Origin: Panaeolus papilionaceus
Lineage: Eukaryota > Basidiomycota > Agaricomycetes > Agaricales
NCBI GenBank assembly: GCA_015501605.1
Contig: JADNRZ010000006.1
Coordinates: 186,001 to 250,000, forward strand
Reading direction: 5' to 3'
DNA length: 64,000 nucleotides
A model generated the notes under the pieces. It was not told where the DNA came from. It worked only from the letters and a program-made list of their open reading frames with translations, and searched no databases. The translations under genes were made by a program, and so were the position numbers. Positions 24,270-34,249 of the stretch are shown here, piece after piece. Positions within the stretch are counted from its first letter, which is position 1. Each line of letters opens with the position of its first letter.

Positions 24270-26068
24270 TCACGATTCTGCCACAAAGGTCATGATCCTG
24301 CTTTTCCCTGCCCGAAGAATGGCAACGCGTTCATCTAGCAAATCTTCCCTGGCAACCTTGGCTTGACTGTCAGAAACAGGGATATTGTTTAAATACAACC
24401 CTCCGGATGCCAACAAGCTGCGAGATGCAGCTGCATAGCTGTCAGTACGGTCTATTAATGTAAAGAGAAGAATGGTCTTACAGTTAGATGAAGTCAACTT
24501 GTACTTTGCAGCAAGCTTGATAATAGGGGTATCTAGCAATTCTGTGCGCGAAATACGAACCAGGCGAGGGTCATCACGCAGGGATAACATGACATCCTCA
24601 GCTCTCAAATTACTGTAGTTAGAACCAAACAATAGTTCCGTCATAGTCGATGCTTGGATAACACCTTCCTCTACAGGTGGTCATTGAGCGAACAACATTA
24701 TTTCGAGCCAAAATCAACAACATACCAAGATGGACCATCTCTGTTACCTCATTTGCGAGTTGAGTTTGAGCAAGACGTTTCTCTGGTTGTTTCTAGAGCC
24801 TCAGTCATAAGACACGATGCTACCGGCACAAAAGATATTTACACCTACTGAATGTTCTTCAAGGATTGTTTTGATGCGTTCGGACGGCAATAATGTGAAC
24901 ATCCGAAGGTATGGTCCAACTTCAGCATCAGCAACTTTGAGAAAATACTAAGAAGGGAGTCAGGATAACGAACAAGGTGGGCTACAGACTCCTACTCTAC
25001 CTGGTAGAAGTCGAATACGGATGTCAGGCTAGAGTCCATCCAAACCGCGTTTCCTGCGCTCTTTCCAAACTTCTCGCCGGTCGAGGTCGTAAGGAGAGGC
25101 GTGGTGATTCCAAATGCTTCGGGGACCGTATTTTTTTCCGCGTTGGAAAGTTTGCCAATGAGTTCCAAACCTGCAACAATGTTACCCCACTGGTCGGAAC
25201 CGCCTACTTGTATAGAGCAACCAAAATGCTTGTTAAGATGATAGAAATCATATGCTTGGAGAAGCTGGTAAGTAAACTCTGTGAATGAGAGTCCCTGTTG
25301 AGAATCTAGTCGAGCGCGAACGCTGAATAGGTTGATCTTTCATGTCAAGTTAAGGCAAAAGGAGATATTAGTCGCACCTTTCACGACTAATCATGGCGTT
25401 CACTCGGGCGTAGACGCCGACTTTTTGGAGGAAGTGAAGCATAGTAAAAGATTCATGCCACGAGAGGTTGCTGACGACGTGAATTTCTTCAGTGTTTACA
25501 TCATCGAGATTTTGCCGTGAGTTAGCGTATGACACGGCGCGACGGAAGAACGTCTGTAGGCCAGAAGTTAGATTGACGACGTTATCATCCACTTGCTTGA
25601 TGTCAGCTGGGGCTCTCTCTGTGAGTCGGCCAGAAGGGTCCCCAACTCTTCCAGTAGCGCCTCCAATCTAGTGCAAAAAGTTCAACGGAAACGGAAAGCT
25701 AAGCAAGAGAGCTATTGGTTACGCACTAGGGGGATAATGTTGTGCCCACGAATTTTAAAGTGCAAAAGACACATTAGGGGAACCAGATGTCCAATATGTA
25801 GTGCACTTGCTGTGGGGTCAACACCGGCGTATACCATCTGCTTATTTGACTCGACGGCGCGTTCAAGCGCGTCGCGTCTAATGAGAATATTAGTGCTAAG
25901 GGCCTGGATATTGAGAAATAGAATCGCGACGAGCCTAGTGGCATCCTGAATAAACCCTCTCTCCGACAAATCCTCGAGCAGCGGCTTTGAAGCGTAGTGC
26001 ACTCTCCTTATGTTTAAAGGGCGAGAAGACAATCGTCGAGTTCCTTGTCGGAGCAGCATGGTGTGCAT
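24270..26068 (-). CDS. MSY1: Mitochondrial tyrosyl-tRNA synthetase
   Basis: Charges mitochondrial tRNA-Tyr. The N-terminus from 26068 is basic and poor in acidic residues ([19 protein letters not shown]), as expected of a mitochondrial presequence; a second ATG lies three codons later. Class I synthetase signatures follow: [19 protein letters not shown] (HIGH motif), a middle tyrosine-binding block with [15 protein letters not shown] and [12 protein letters not shown], and KFGKS in [13 protein letters not shown], the counterpart of KMSKS. The C-terminal exons give a small S4-like domain ([19 protein letters not shown]), typical of bacterial-type and mitochondrial TyrRS and absent from the cytosolic enzyme. 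About seven introns interrupt the gene. Divergent from RPS23 with 202 bp between ATGs. Confidence 0.93.
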
Positions 26069-26121
26069 CGCAGGTTGAAACTAATAATAGAACAACACGA
26101 TCGTTTCCGCTATTGATTACC

Positions 26122-26145
26122 AAATATTAACATTATGTAATATTT
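26122..26145. repeat. AT-rich inverted repeat in the MSY1/RPS23 divergent promoter
   Basis: AAATATT at 26122-26128 and AATATTT at 26139-26145, separated by 10 bp, midway in a 202-bp spacer between two ATGs. The sequence is low-complexity, so it may be chance. Confidence 0.25.
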
Positions 26146-26270
26146 ACAACTGACACTAATCCACCATTTCTGTTCGGAGTTCAAAAGTGTTATAGTTTTC
26201 AAAATAAGGTTCAAAGTCCCTTTCTGACACTCCGCCATCGCCAACACCAGCATCGACACCGACCGCAAGA

Positions 26271-26931
26271 ATGGGCTGTACGTGCTGCCACAACACACTC
26301 TGATGTCGTATCTCATAGCTGTTGTTTTTAGCAAACAAACCCCGTGGACTTCAAGCCGCCCGTAAGCTTCGTACTGATCGTCGGGAAAATCGCTGGGTAC
26401 GATAGCATGTACTTTTGAAATCTATAATGAGGCTTACTTCATTCCTCAGGCCGATAAAGCTTACAAGAAGCGCGCCCTTGGAAACGTCTACAAAACCTCT
26501 CCCACTGGAGGATCTTCGCATGCCAAAGGCATTGTCCTTGAAAAAGTTGGTGTTGAGGCCAAGCAACCCAACTCGGCTATCCGTAAATGCGTTCGTGTTC
26601 AGTTGATCAAGAACGGCAAAAAGGTCACCGCCTTCGTTCCCGTAAGTGGTTTGAACTCGTGTTTTTCCCTTGTTATATGTGGGCTTATCGCTTCCCTAGA
26701 ACGATGGTTGCCTCAATTTCGTTGATGAGAACGACGAAGTCCTCATCTCCGGTTTCGGTCGTCGGGGTAAGGCTAAGGGTGATATTCCCGGTGTGCGCTT
26801 CAAGGTTGTCAAGGTCTCTGGAGTTGGTTTGTTGGCTCTTTGGAAGGAGAAGAAGGTCTGTATTTATTACTCTTTTTCCAAACTCACAACATTCATCTAT
26901 TCCCTGCAAATAGGAAAAGCCCAGGTCATAA
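26271..26931 (+). CDS. RPS23: 40S ribosomal protein S23 (uS12)
   Basis: Decoding-centre protein of the small ribosomal subunit. Five coding exons (26271-26277, 26332-26396, 26450-26641, 26700-26855, 26914-26931) join in phase to 145 residues, the normal eukaryotic length. The first coding exon holds only seven bases, encoding Met-Gly and one base of a Ser codon. The next begins [17 protein letters not shown]. The strongly conserved loop [20 protein letters not shown] contains the proline and lysine near the A-site codon that are modified in many eukaryotes. The C-terminus is EKKEKPRS in an 18-nt last coding exon. The start was chosen because it alone gives the family N-terminus MGxxKPRGL. The long 3' spacer (about 590 bp) to the convergent CDS1 gene shows no gene. 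Confidence 0.97.
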
Positions 26932-27520
26932 TTTTTTTATTCCTCTTATCTCTCATGCACCCTATGGCATAATGCAAAGTCCTTGTACTTCCTATGATCC
27001 TATGCCTATGTACACTTTGTGTGCACAGTTTCAACCTGCATTTCCCTGCACTGCGATTTTTTATCCCCTTGGCTCAATTTTTTTGTGCTTTCTGTGGGAA
27101 TTTATTGTGCAAACTGCGTGCAATCGCCCTTCAGATGCATGCTCTTAAGTCTCAGAAACGGAAGCAGCGTAACTAGGTATGTTACGGCGTCGCGAATGAG
27201 CCTCCCTTCGCCTGAAACTGCATCCCTGTCCCTAATGCACTGAAAATGGCTGCCATTTGCTGTCCGGTGCATCAGCTATTGGATCTGGGGCTGGCTTTAA
27301 TAAATGTCAAACATTTGCTCCAATTTTCGGATTGTATTTAAAAAGCTGAGAGGGTACATTGGGTATATCGTCGCGGTGTATTAATCAGACCGTAGCACAT
27401 ATTGGGTCATGATGATGTATCACGAAAGGGCTTTGTGTGATAAAGTCTAGACTGATATTAAATGGAGCGTCCGTTGTAATATCATCCAATCGTACTGAGA
27501 GGTGTATACACTGTCAATGT
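26932..27520. other. Convergent RPS23/CDS1 spacer, no gene supported
   Basis: Contains the 3' regions of two convergent genes. It is T-rich near 26,930-27,080 (RPS23 3' UTR). A weak box C/D-like pair (ATGATGA at 27409-27415, CTGA at 27452-27455) lacks a terminal stem and is not called. A short frame ending in lysine-arginine codons near 27,140-27,175 has no family match that I recognise. Confidence 0.5.
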
Positions 27521-29670
27521 CTATGGTATGCTGATGCCCTGCTTCTCAAGGTATCGGGTGAGATCACTGATCAACTCTAGCTGCTGTTCAGTCGTCAGAC
27601 TGCTGACAATGGTCTGCAATACGCCTCCGACTGTGACCTGATGAACACGAATTATGCTGCTGTAGTAGACGTATGTAAAAATACCCATGAGGAATCTAGG
27701 TTGCGAGAGTAAGTTTGAGGAACCCGGCTGGTCAGAAAGCAAGTCTTACTGGCAGTCCATCCTATCTGTCATACCACCGTGTCCAGGAATACTGTGACCA
27801 AAATCCTTGATGTTGAATGCACGCTTGAAACCAGACGCAAAGAAACCACCGAATGGTGCAACAAGGGAGGCGAAGCAAGCAAGCACAAGAAGGTGGAGCT
27901 GATAAGGTGCGTACGACAGAGTAGTGACGGACTTGCCAGTCTGAAAGAGTAGTAAGCACTCGTCTGAAGGGTGTAAGATAACAAAACTTGCCAATGTCTG
28001 TAAAAGCGCCATGAGTGGTTTCCATAGTTCGAAAGACTTCCAAACGAAGACAGGATTGGGGGTGCATTGGATCGAGTTCCAGGCGCTAACACCGAGATCG
28101 TGAACGGGGCAGATCATGTAGTTAAAACGCATAAAGTAAGTTCCCCATAGGACCGCAAAAATGACAGTACTAATGAATGCTCCGATGAAGCCTTCGACTG
28201 TCTTCTTTGGGGAAAGCTTGATCAAAGGTGTCTTTCCGACGGTTATGCCCCAGATATACGCAAAACAGTCATTGCAAATGACAAGCGAAGCAGGCACCCA
28301 GAACCAAATAAGACCTTCCAGGATATTATTGACAATGAAGTGGCTGAAGAAGTGATTAATAGGGGCATTCGAGAGCCGATCTTAATCCATACCTGGACAT
28401 AACAATGAGAAGTAAGCTCATGTGCACCCAGCAAAACAAACCGAACTGTTGCTTGAGATATCCTTTCTTCAACGACATGACAAAACCCATGAACCCAATC
28501 GTGTACAACGTAAAGCTGATCATGCGGTGGTTGGTTGCGAATGGCAAAAGATTTGCGTCCGCGAAGACAACATGCTATGAAAATGAGGGTTAGCATATAT
28601 ATGGACATGACGTAGATAGTTTCGTACTTTGAAGTAGTAGATAATGCTTTCACCGTACAAGAAATAGTTGGTAACAGCAAAGAAGTACCAATTTAGGGTT
28701 TTGCTCCAAGGGTCCTTGCCTTTTAATGATTCGGCGTCGGAAGATTCAGGCTTAGCTGTCTTCAGAGAAAACAGTGCGGTAACTTCTCGATATACCAAGG
28801 TCTGACAGAGCATGACCAACAATACCATATACGCGTGACCGAGTAGCAAGAGTCCTAGTGGTGGATGAGCAGATACACTCGCAAATGATCAAAACGAGAA
28901 CTTGCCGATGAACCCTCCAATCATAATAAAGGTCCAGAGTATACGCGTTAACGCATTTTGCCTCTTTTTTACGCTTTCCGCCTCCTGTGGTGGTTGCGCT
29001 GGAACTATTGAAATTCGTTCAGCAACTTGCTCCTGCTTCTTTTCGGCATTCAATGATGGTGTAGGTTCAGATATTGGCAATGAAGGATTCTCTGAGGGCC
29101 CCATATCCGATGTGGTAGTCGATGATTCAACCTGAGCTGTCACTGGTGAAGGTCTTTCAGGAGGCGTTTCGGTGATGACATTGGGAGCAGAGGGCGTGTC
29201 CTCCTTAACAGATGTAGATTCAATGATATTGTGGGATATGTTGTTCGTTTCCTGTGGAGTAGTTGCTGTTTCCTTGACCTCCGACGGAGCAACATGGCCA
29301 TTAGACTGCTTGGTCTTGGGTGGACGATGTTTCTTTTCGCTACGCGACGCACGAGCCGCCTTCTTCGCGTTTGCCTTGGATTGCTTGGTAGAGTCTGAAG
29401 AGGGCCTAAATTGTGCAAGGTTTTACAATCGTTACTTGGAATAAAAGTAGGCTTTAAAACGTACTCTGATGGTGCGTCAAGGGACACTTGAGGAACTTGT
29501 GGAGTCTGAGGCAGAACTTGCTCCTGTTCCTGTTGTCTTTCGGGATCCTGTTGTTGTACCTGCTCTAACTCTTCCTCCTCTGTTTCCTCTCCTGAGTCTA
29601 CAGCAAGAGCGTCAAAAGCTGTTTTTGAAGCGAAGAGTGAACGAGTGGTTGGTGGATTTAACCTGCTCAT
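27521..29670 (-). CDS. CDS1: Phosphatidate cytidylyltransferase (CDP-diacylglycerol synthase)
   Basis: Makes CDP-diacylglycerol from CTP and phosphatidic acid, the branch point to phosphatidylinositol, phosphatidylserine and cardiolipin, in the ER membrane. The N-terminal about 200 residues (29,670 to about 28,920) are hydrophilic, Gln/Glu/Pro/Ser-rich and probably disordered. Membrane helices then follow in short exons ([71 protein letters not shown]). [10 protein letters not shown] is conserved. The family signature occurs near 27,770-27,850: [20 protein letters not shown] followed by GMTDRMD, with the metal-binding acidic residues. The C-terminus ends [11 protein letters not shown]. Start at 29670 is the first ATG of the exon; the disordered head makes the exact start less certain than the core. 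Confidence 0.94.
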
Positions 29671-29792
29671 GATTGGACAACAGAAGTGTGGTCGTTGGCA
29701 ATAATAAGCTTTTTATTTTTGGCCACGAGATTATTATTTTGTTAAGATGGTTAAGACCAAACAAAACTTATATAATATAATTACGTAATAAA

Positions 29793-30741
29793 TTAGACTG
29801 GTCTTGGAAGAGCTGATGGTCGACCTGAACGAATATTACCAGTCGTAGTTCTAGCACTACTCTCCGACCTTGTTACTCCTGTACCTCTTGTTACGGCTGA
29901 TGTTCCTCTCGTCGTTCCACGAGTACCCCTAGCTCCCCGTAATCCACGACTAGCTGCTCTTTCTGCTTTCTCTCGTTCCAATCTTTCTTTTTCTTGACGT
30001 TTAGCTTCCGCCTCTTTTTCCTTCTGAACGCGCTCTCTTTCACGTTCAACTCTCAGTCTCTCTTCCTCAGCTTCTCGACGAGTCTTTTCAACCACTTTCT
30101 GTCGTTCTTCTTCAATTATTTGCTCATCCTTTCAACAAATCTATTCAATATGCAACATTATCCAATTCAAATTATACGTACCGCTTCGGCTCCCTGCCAA
30201 CTTTCATCAAAGATTAGCCGTGCAACATCCTCCGATTTCGAAAGAATAGCGATGTATTTGTTTAAAAGCGCATCGGTTTGCTCCAATTGTGCCGCCACCC
30301 GCTAATAATGTCTTTCATACCCTAACGTAATTCGTGTTCAAAGAATCAAGCCCATACCTCGTTTGCAGTATGTGTTCCCATAAGCGCCTCATTAAACGAC
30401 TCGAATGCAGTGTTTAGCTTCTTCAATATGAATATATCACTTTGAAGCTTTTCTTGGTGCGTCTGTACACTTCTCTCTTCGACCTTCTGCGCTGGTGTTT
30501 CGGGCCTTTCGGTTTCCTCCTCAACCTCTTCATTGATCTCTGGTTCGCTAAATTTGGGTTTGGCCAGGAGACTGAAGGGTTGACCAGGTTGAGAGATGAA
30601 GAGTTCGCTGAAGGATAGATCATCATCCCTTTGACCCTCAGAATGAGACTGTTCTGATGGTATACTGGGTGAAGCTAACGACAGGAGATGAGACCCATGA
30701 GCTGAAAGATCAGGTGTGTCGAAAGAGTCTGCGCTTGACAT
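29793..30741 (-). CDS. DUO1: DASH/Dam1 kinetochore complex subunit Duo1
   Basis: Subunit of the fungal DASH (Dam1) ring that couples kinetochores to microtubule plus ends. Three exons. The first has an N-terminal Ser/Pro/Glu-rich part and then the Duo1 helix LQSDIFILKKLNTAFESFNE with ALMGTHTANE. The second gives RVAAQLEQTDALLNKYIAIL and SKSEDVARLIFDESWQGA, matching the conserved Duo1 core (tryptophan-containing end). The third is a long charged helix (EEERLRVERERERVQKEKE). The C-terminal tail has repeats of Arg-Gly-Thr/Ala: RGLRGARGTRGTTRGTSAV and further. The helix and basic tail would suit microtubule contact, by inference. DASH occurs only in fungi and close relatives. CACGTG lies 106 bp upstream. 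Confidence 0.85.
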
Positions 30742-31172
30742 TTTGTCCTCTCTTTCAACAATGTACGAAATACAGGCACGATTGCACTTACGAAGTTACA
30801 TTGTCAAGACGTTGACTATTTTAGTATTAATGATGGGCTTAATTGTCACGTGCCTTTGACATTACATAACCAATTAAAAAATTGATTCTGACGGACGAAC
30901 GCGACCTATAACACGCACAGATCGGCGATGAATACGAATTTATTGTTACTGTATCATGGTATTCGCAAAACAAAGCTTTCAGATACACCAAGGCTTTACT
31001 AATAGTTTTAATCAAACAAGGATTGGCAGGAGCGAATAGTAATTAGAGCGGGATCGACTGCTAAGAATCAAAAAATCAGCAACCCCTGCACGATTGTTGG
31101 CACTAGAGACTTAATGCAATTTCTAGTGACCCAGGATCGAAACAAACTTCCTTTCCTTTCTTTTGCAGTTCC
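30742..31172. promoter_or_regulatory. DUO1 upstream spacer with CACGTG
   Basis: A 431-bp spacer between the DUO1 start and the end of the next minus-strand gene. It holds CACGTG at 30847-30852 (context GTCACGTGCC), 106 bp upstream of the DUO1 ATG. No other gene or RNA was seen. Confidence 0.45.
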
Positions 31173-32427
31173 CTACGAGTCCCACGAGGTGACTGAAGCA
31201 CATGAAGCTGCAGCTTTGACCCTGGGACTTGCACCTAATTGCATTTTTGCGAGTTGGTCCGCCATGGAGATGGCGCTACAAGCTCGTGATATTAGACAGT
31301 ACAAATGGTAAATTCAACGTTGACTAAAACATACCTGTTAAATTGCATGTCACGAATGGCGGACTTCCTGTCGATGATGGGTGAGCGTGGATCTACCGGT
31401 ACATCAGATACACTTCTGTTGCCATTCAAGCTATGAAATGCATCAGAGGTACGGGAAGATGCACGCGCCTCAGTGACTTTTGATGGTTCAAGTAACATGG
31501 TTGGTTCCGTTGGATACTTCATAAGAGGGGACACGCATTTACTTCCTGCAGGAGTCCTTGATGGAATTGGAAGAGCAGAGACTCCTGCAAGATTTAGAGG
31601 AGAAAGGATTTCAGAACAAGCAACCCCTCCTCCCAGCGCCTCTGGATAGGAAAGAATCCAGTCAGGTGTCTTCACTATGGCGCGTGGCGCCCGGGGTTTG
31701 TTAGCAAGGCTGCTGTGACGCGGAGTTGGCGCGATGGAATCTGGAGTATAAAATGAGTGCGTGCCGCTTCGGGCAGATTTGGGACTGTTGGCAAGCGTTT
31801 CTTGGAGGGCAGCTTCTTCGTAACATTGCTTAATAGCCTTTAGTCTGCGCGCTTTGGCCGCCTCCTTCTCCTCTGAGGATTTGAGAGAGGGAGACCGATT
31901 AGAAGTTGGGGTAAAAAAAGCCTCGCTTTCGGAGGACCTCACGACAGGCGACGAACTATGTGAGTGACTTCCACTACTAAAGTTCAAGGAAGGGGAGTAC
32001 TGCCGTGGTGTGGCACGATCTCTCTGAGGTGTTGCAGGCGGCGTAGCTAGTAGTCGAGATGGCATGGAGGCGCTTGCAGTCAACCTTCTTGGACTATTAG
32101 AGCTATTACTCCGACGAGTCCCAGATATGAGCACAAGGTTACTTGTTCTAGCGACCGTAGAACTTGGTTGAAACCGACGTCCATCCCCTATGACCTGTGT
32201 GTTTCCTTTCATTTCTTGCAAGCTGAATGCCTCTCGGGCTTCTTCTTCTGTGAGATAGCTGTTGTATATTGCATCATCTAATCCTTTCACCAAAGCAGCT
32301 GCTTCAAGCCTGGAAGTCGCCAAAAATTAGTTGCTGCTCGACGTGGGAAGGGTAGGGGCGCTACTTGCCAATCTGAAAAGACGCCAATTTCCCGACCAGC
32401 TGTCACAACATACCACTTTTTGGGCAT
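31173..32427 (-). CDS. Orphan RNase H1 N-terminal (hybrid-binding, viroplasmin-type) domain protein
   Basis: Three exons (32369-32427, 31335-32309, 31173-31275) join in phase to 378 residues. The start MPKKWYVVTAGREIGVFSDW, spliced to LEAAALVKGLDDAIYNSYL and TEEEAREAF, matches the roughly 45-residue domain found at the N-terminus of eukaryotic RNase H1. There it binds RNA/DNA hybrids; the Pfam name comes from caulimovirus viroplasmin, but nothing here is viral. No RNase H catalytic domain follows. The remaining about 320 residues are Ser/Pro/Thr-rich and look disordered, apart from a helix near EEKEAAKARRLKAIKQCYEE. The last exon encodes SAISMADQLAKMQLGASPRV. The first intron (32310-32368) begins GCAAGT, a GC-AG intron; only this choice keeps the domain intact. 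Function unknown: hybrid binding is inferred from the domain alone. Confidence 0.8.
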
Positions 32428-32926
32428 GATATAAAAATAAAGCACAGAAAAAATAATAAAGGTTCAGTGCAACAACTGATTGCGTAGGAGGCACTTTGGT
32501 AAAATGGCAACGCACAAACGTGGGGAATGAGTCAAGTATCCAATTTTATATGATGGTTCGAACCAGTCAGGGTTGGGTTGGAGTTCCCCGAAAGTCCGCG
32601 ACAATGGCATGGCTACTGCACTGTGTGAACATGAGCACAAGTTGCAAATGTCGGCAAACAAAAGTCAGTCAGGGTAGTCAAACGGAGCTCCTAAAGATCT
32701 TATGTCTCTACCTGAAGCCTACCGTTAATATGATCATGATTCATGTGTAATATCTGTGTTAGACGAAAGCGACACACGTCTAGTTTTGTCAGGCAGAAAA
32801 CCTCACTGACATAATGCGCGTATTGAAATGGCTAACAGTAAGTCAAAATCTAGATTGATTAGTGTAAATATGAGGCGTTGGCACATAAAGCCGGACGCAA
32901 CGGAATTATAGATATTAATGAACTAT
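32428..32926. other. Spacer between orphan HBD gene and ATG27, nothing found
   Basis: A 499-bp spacer between two minus-strand genes, holding the 5' region of the upstream-listed orphan gene and the 3' region of ATG27. I see no conserved protein, RNA gene, or repeat in it. Confidence 0.5.
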
Positions 32927-34086
32927 CTAAACTGAAATGTAACCTCCTCGACTCGTTGTTCTTCTCGACCTAACACCAGAACAAAGGTGAGAAACGACGT
33001 CAGATAGCATGTACGGCACTTCCTTCCAAAAGTCACGATGTCTATAGAAGAGAACAAGGTGGGAGTCGGTCAATAATCTTGCACATATGGTATTTGACTA
33101 GTGACGTACGGAATCAAATCATAACCTCTTGCACCATACGTGGAATAGTTGTAGTATGCCCCCAGACCAAAGTATGCCGCGAATGCCAACAAAATACTAG
33201 ATTGGGGGGGTTAAAAGAGCATAATCCAAGGGGTGATTGGCGACGTACACGATAAAGAAGAAACCTAAGCCTCGGCCTACGTCCTTGTCCTTGTCCTTTT
33301 CAGGCGTCTTGTCATCTCCATCGGGTTTCTCGTCGCCTTTCTTATCACCATCGTCGAAGGGACAACCTGCGGAGGTGCTCCACTCCAAATCGAGCCGCGA
33401 CCCATCATACGCAATGAACTTGGGTGGTTGAACATCCGCAACACCTGGGTCACATATGACTGTAAGATTCAGGGACTGAGCAGTGGGGCCATTGGTTAAA
33501 GGTGACGGGTAGTCACCGCCATGCAGTAACAGCGACAGATGCTTAGGGGCTGCGGCGCAGTGGTCAGAAGTTATATTGCTCAAGTTTGTTGAAATAATAG
33601 GAAATGGCGCACAAGGATTGAAATCATATGTAGGGTTTAATTTTTCGGTTTGGGCTATGGGTATAACTGCTGTAACACGTTCGCTCTCATTTGGTTTGAG
33701 ATTAGATTGGACGAGGCAGACTCGTGTTCCTGATACACACTAAGGTTTTGTTGTCCGGTCAGTACAATGGTAGGCCAATGACGCACGCTTGCGTTAGGAT
33801 GAAAAGGTTGAATCCTGATACGCACCTGGTCTTCCTTTGGAGCAGAGTCTACTTGTTTCAAATCAGCACATAGGTTTATCTTGACTGAATCGACAAAAAT
33901 TGTGGGAGGTGTTTCTCGGGTGCGATTCACGACATGCTCTCCAGCGAGTTGAGTGAGGTCGAAAGTGTTCCTGCCTATAATCAAGTGACAATCAAAGGGT
34001 TTATCTTCAAGGACTAGGGAGTTTGTTTGTGTAAGGAGCAGAAGAGTGGATACAATGAATTCTAATGGTAGAACCCTTGTATGCAT
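32927..34086 (-). CDS. ATG27: Autophagy-related protein 27 (Atg27)
   Basis: Type I membrane protein that cycles between Golgi, endosome and pre-autophagosomal site and helps traffic Atg9. The N-terminus from 34086 has a signal peptide (LEFIVSTLLLLTQTNSL). A lumenal domain of the mannose-6-phosphate receptor-like fold follows (DCHLIIGRNTFDLTQLAGEH). Later lumenal exons carry conserved cysteines (NPCAPFP, LNLTVICDPG, AGCPFDDG). An acidic, lysine-rich stretch (DEKPDGDDKTPEKDKDKD) precedes the membrane helix GLGFFFIV joined to ILLAFAAYFGLGAYYNY. The cytoplasmic tail reads STYGARGYDLIPHRDFWKEV, then PYMLSDVVSHLCS, the hallmark of fungal Atg27, and ends RGGYISV. At least five introns. Divergent from the ataxin-3 gene with only 163 bp between ATGs. 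Confidence 0.93.
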
Positions 34087-34249
34087 TATAGTGAATAGTG
34101 TTGGAAATAAAGTATTCGTTGACGTGACTGACAGGTAGTACTACCTCATTTGTCCCTGCTTGGCTTGTATTACTATATAAGGAAATCATGTAGGTATTTA
34201 TTTAATCATTTGAATTTCAAGATTGTTCATCTATAAGTTGCTTATTACT

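Noticed and set aside
26200..26230. B-box-like GGTTCAAAGTCC upstream of RPS23
   Set aside because: The key final C of the GTTCRANNC box is missing and no A-box or acceptor stem could be placed.
27120..27176. Short basic frame (ending KSQKRKQRN) downstream of RPS23
   Set aside because: It lies in the 3' region after the RPS23 stop, has no recognised family and no clear start context; probably chance.
27401..27460. Possible box C/D snoRNA in the RPS23/CDS1 spacer (ATGATGA then CTGA)
   Set aside because: C-like and D-like boxes are present but flanking bases cannot pair in a terminal stem, there is no clear D'/C' pair, and no guide target could be assigned by eye.
31173..32427. Viral or retroelement origin for the gene with a viroplasmin-named domain
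   Set aside because: The domain is shared with cellular RNase H1 and the gene has ordinary introns; there is no reverse transcriptase, capsid, protease or repeat nearby.
32496..32750. Plus-strand open frame of 84 codons between the orphan gene and ATG27
   Set aside because: No recognisable domain, no splice support and atypical composition; likely random.
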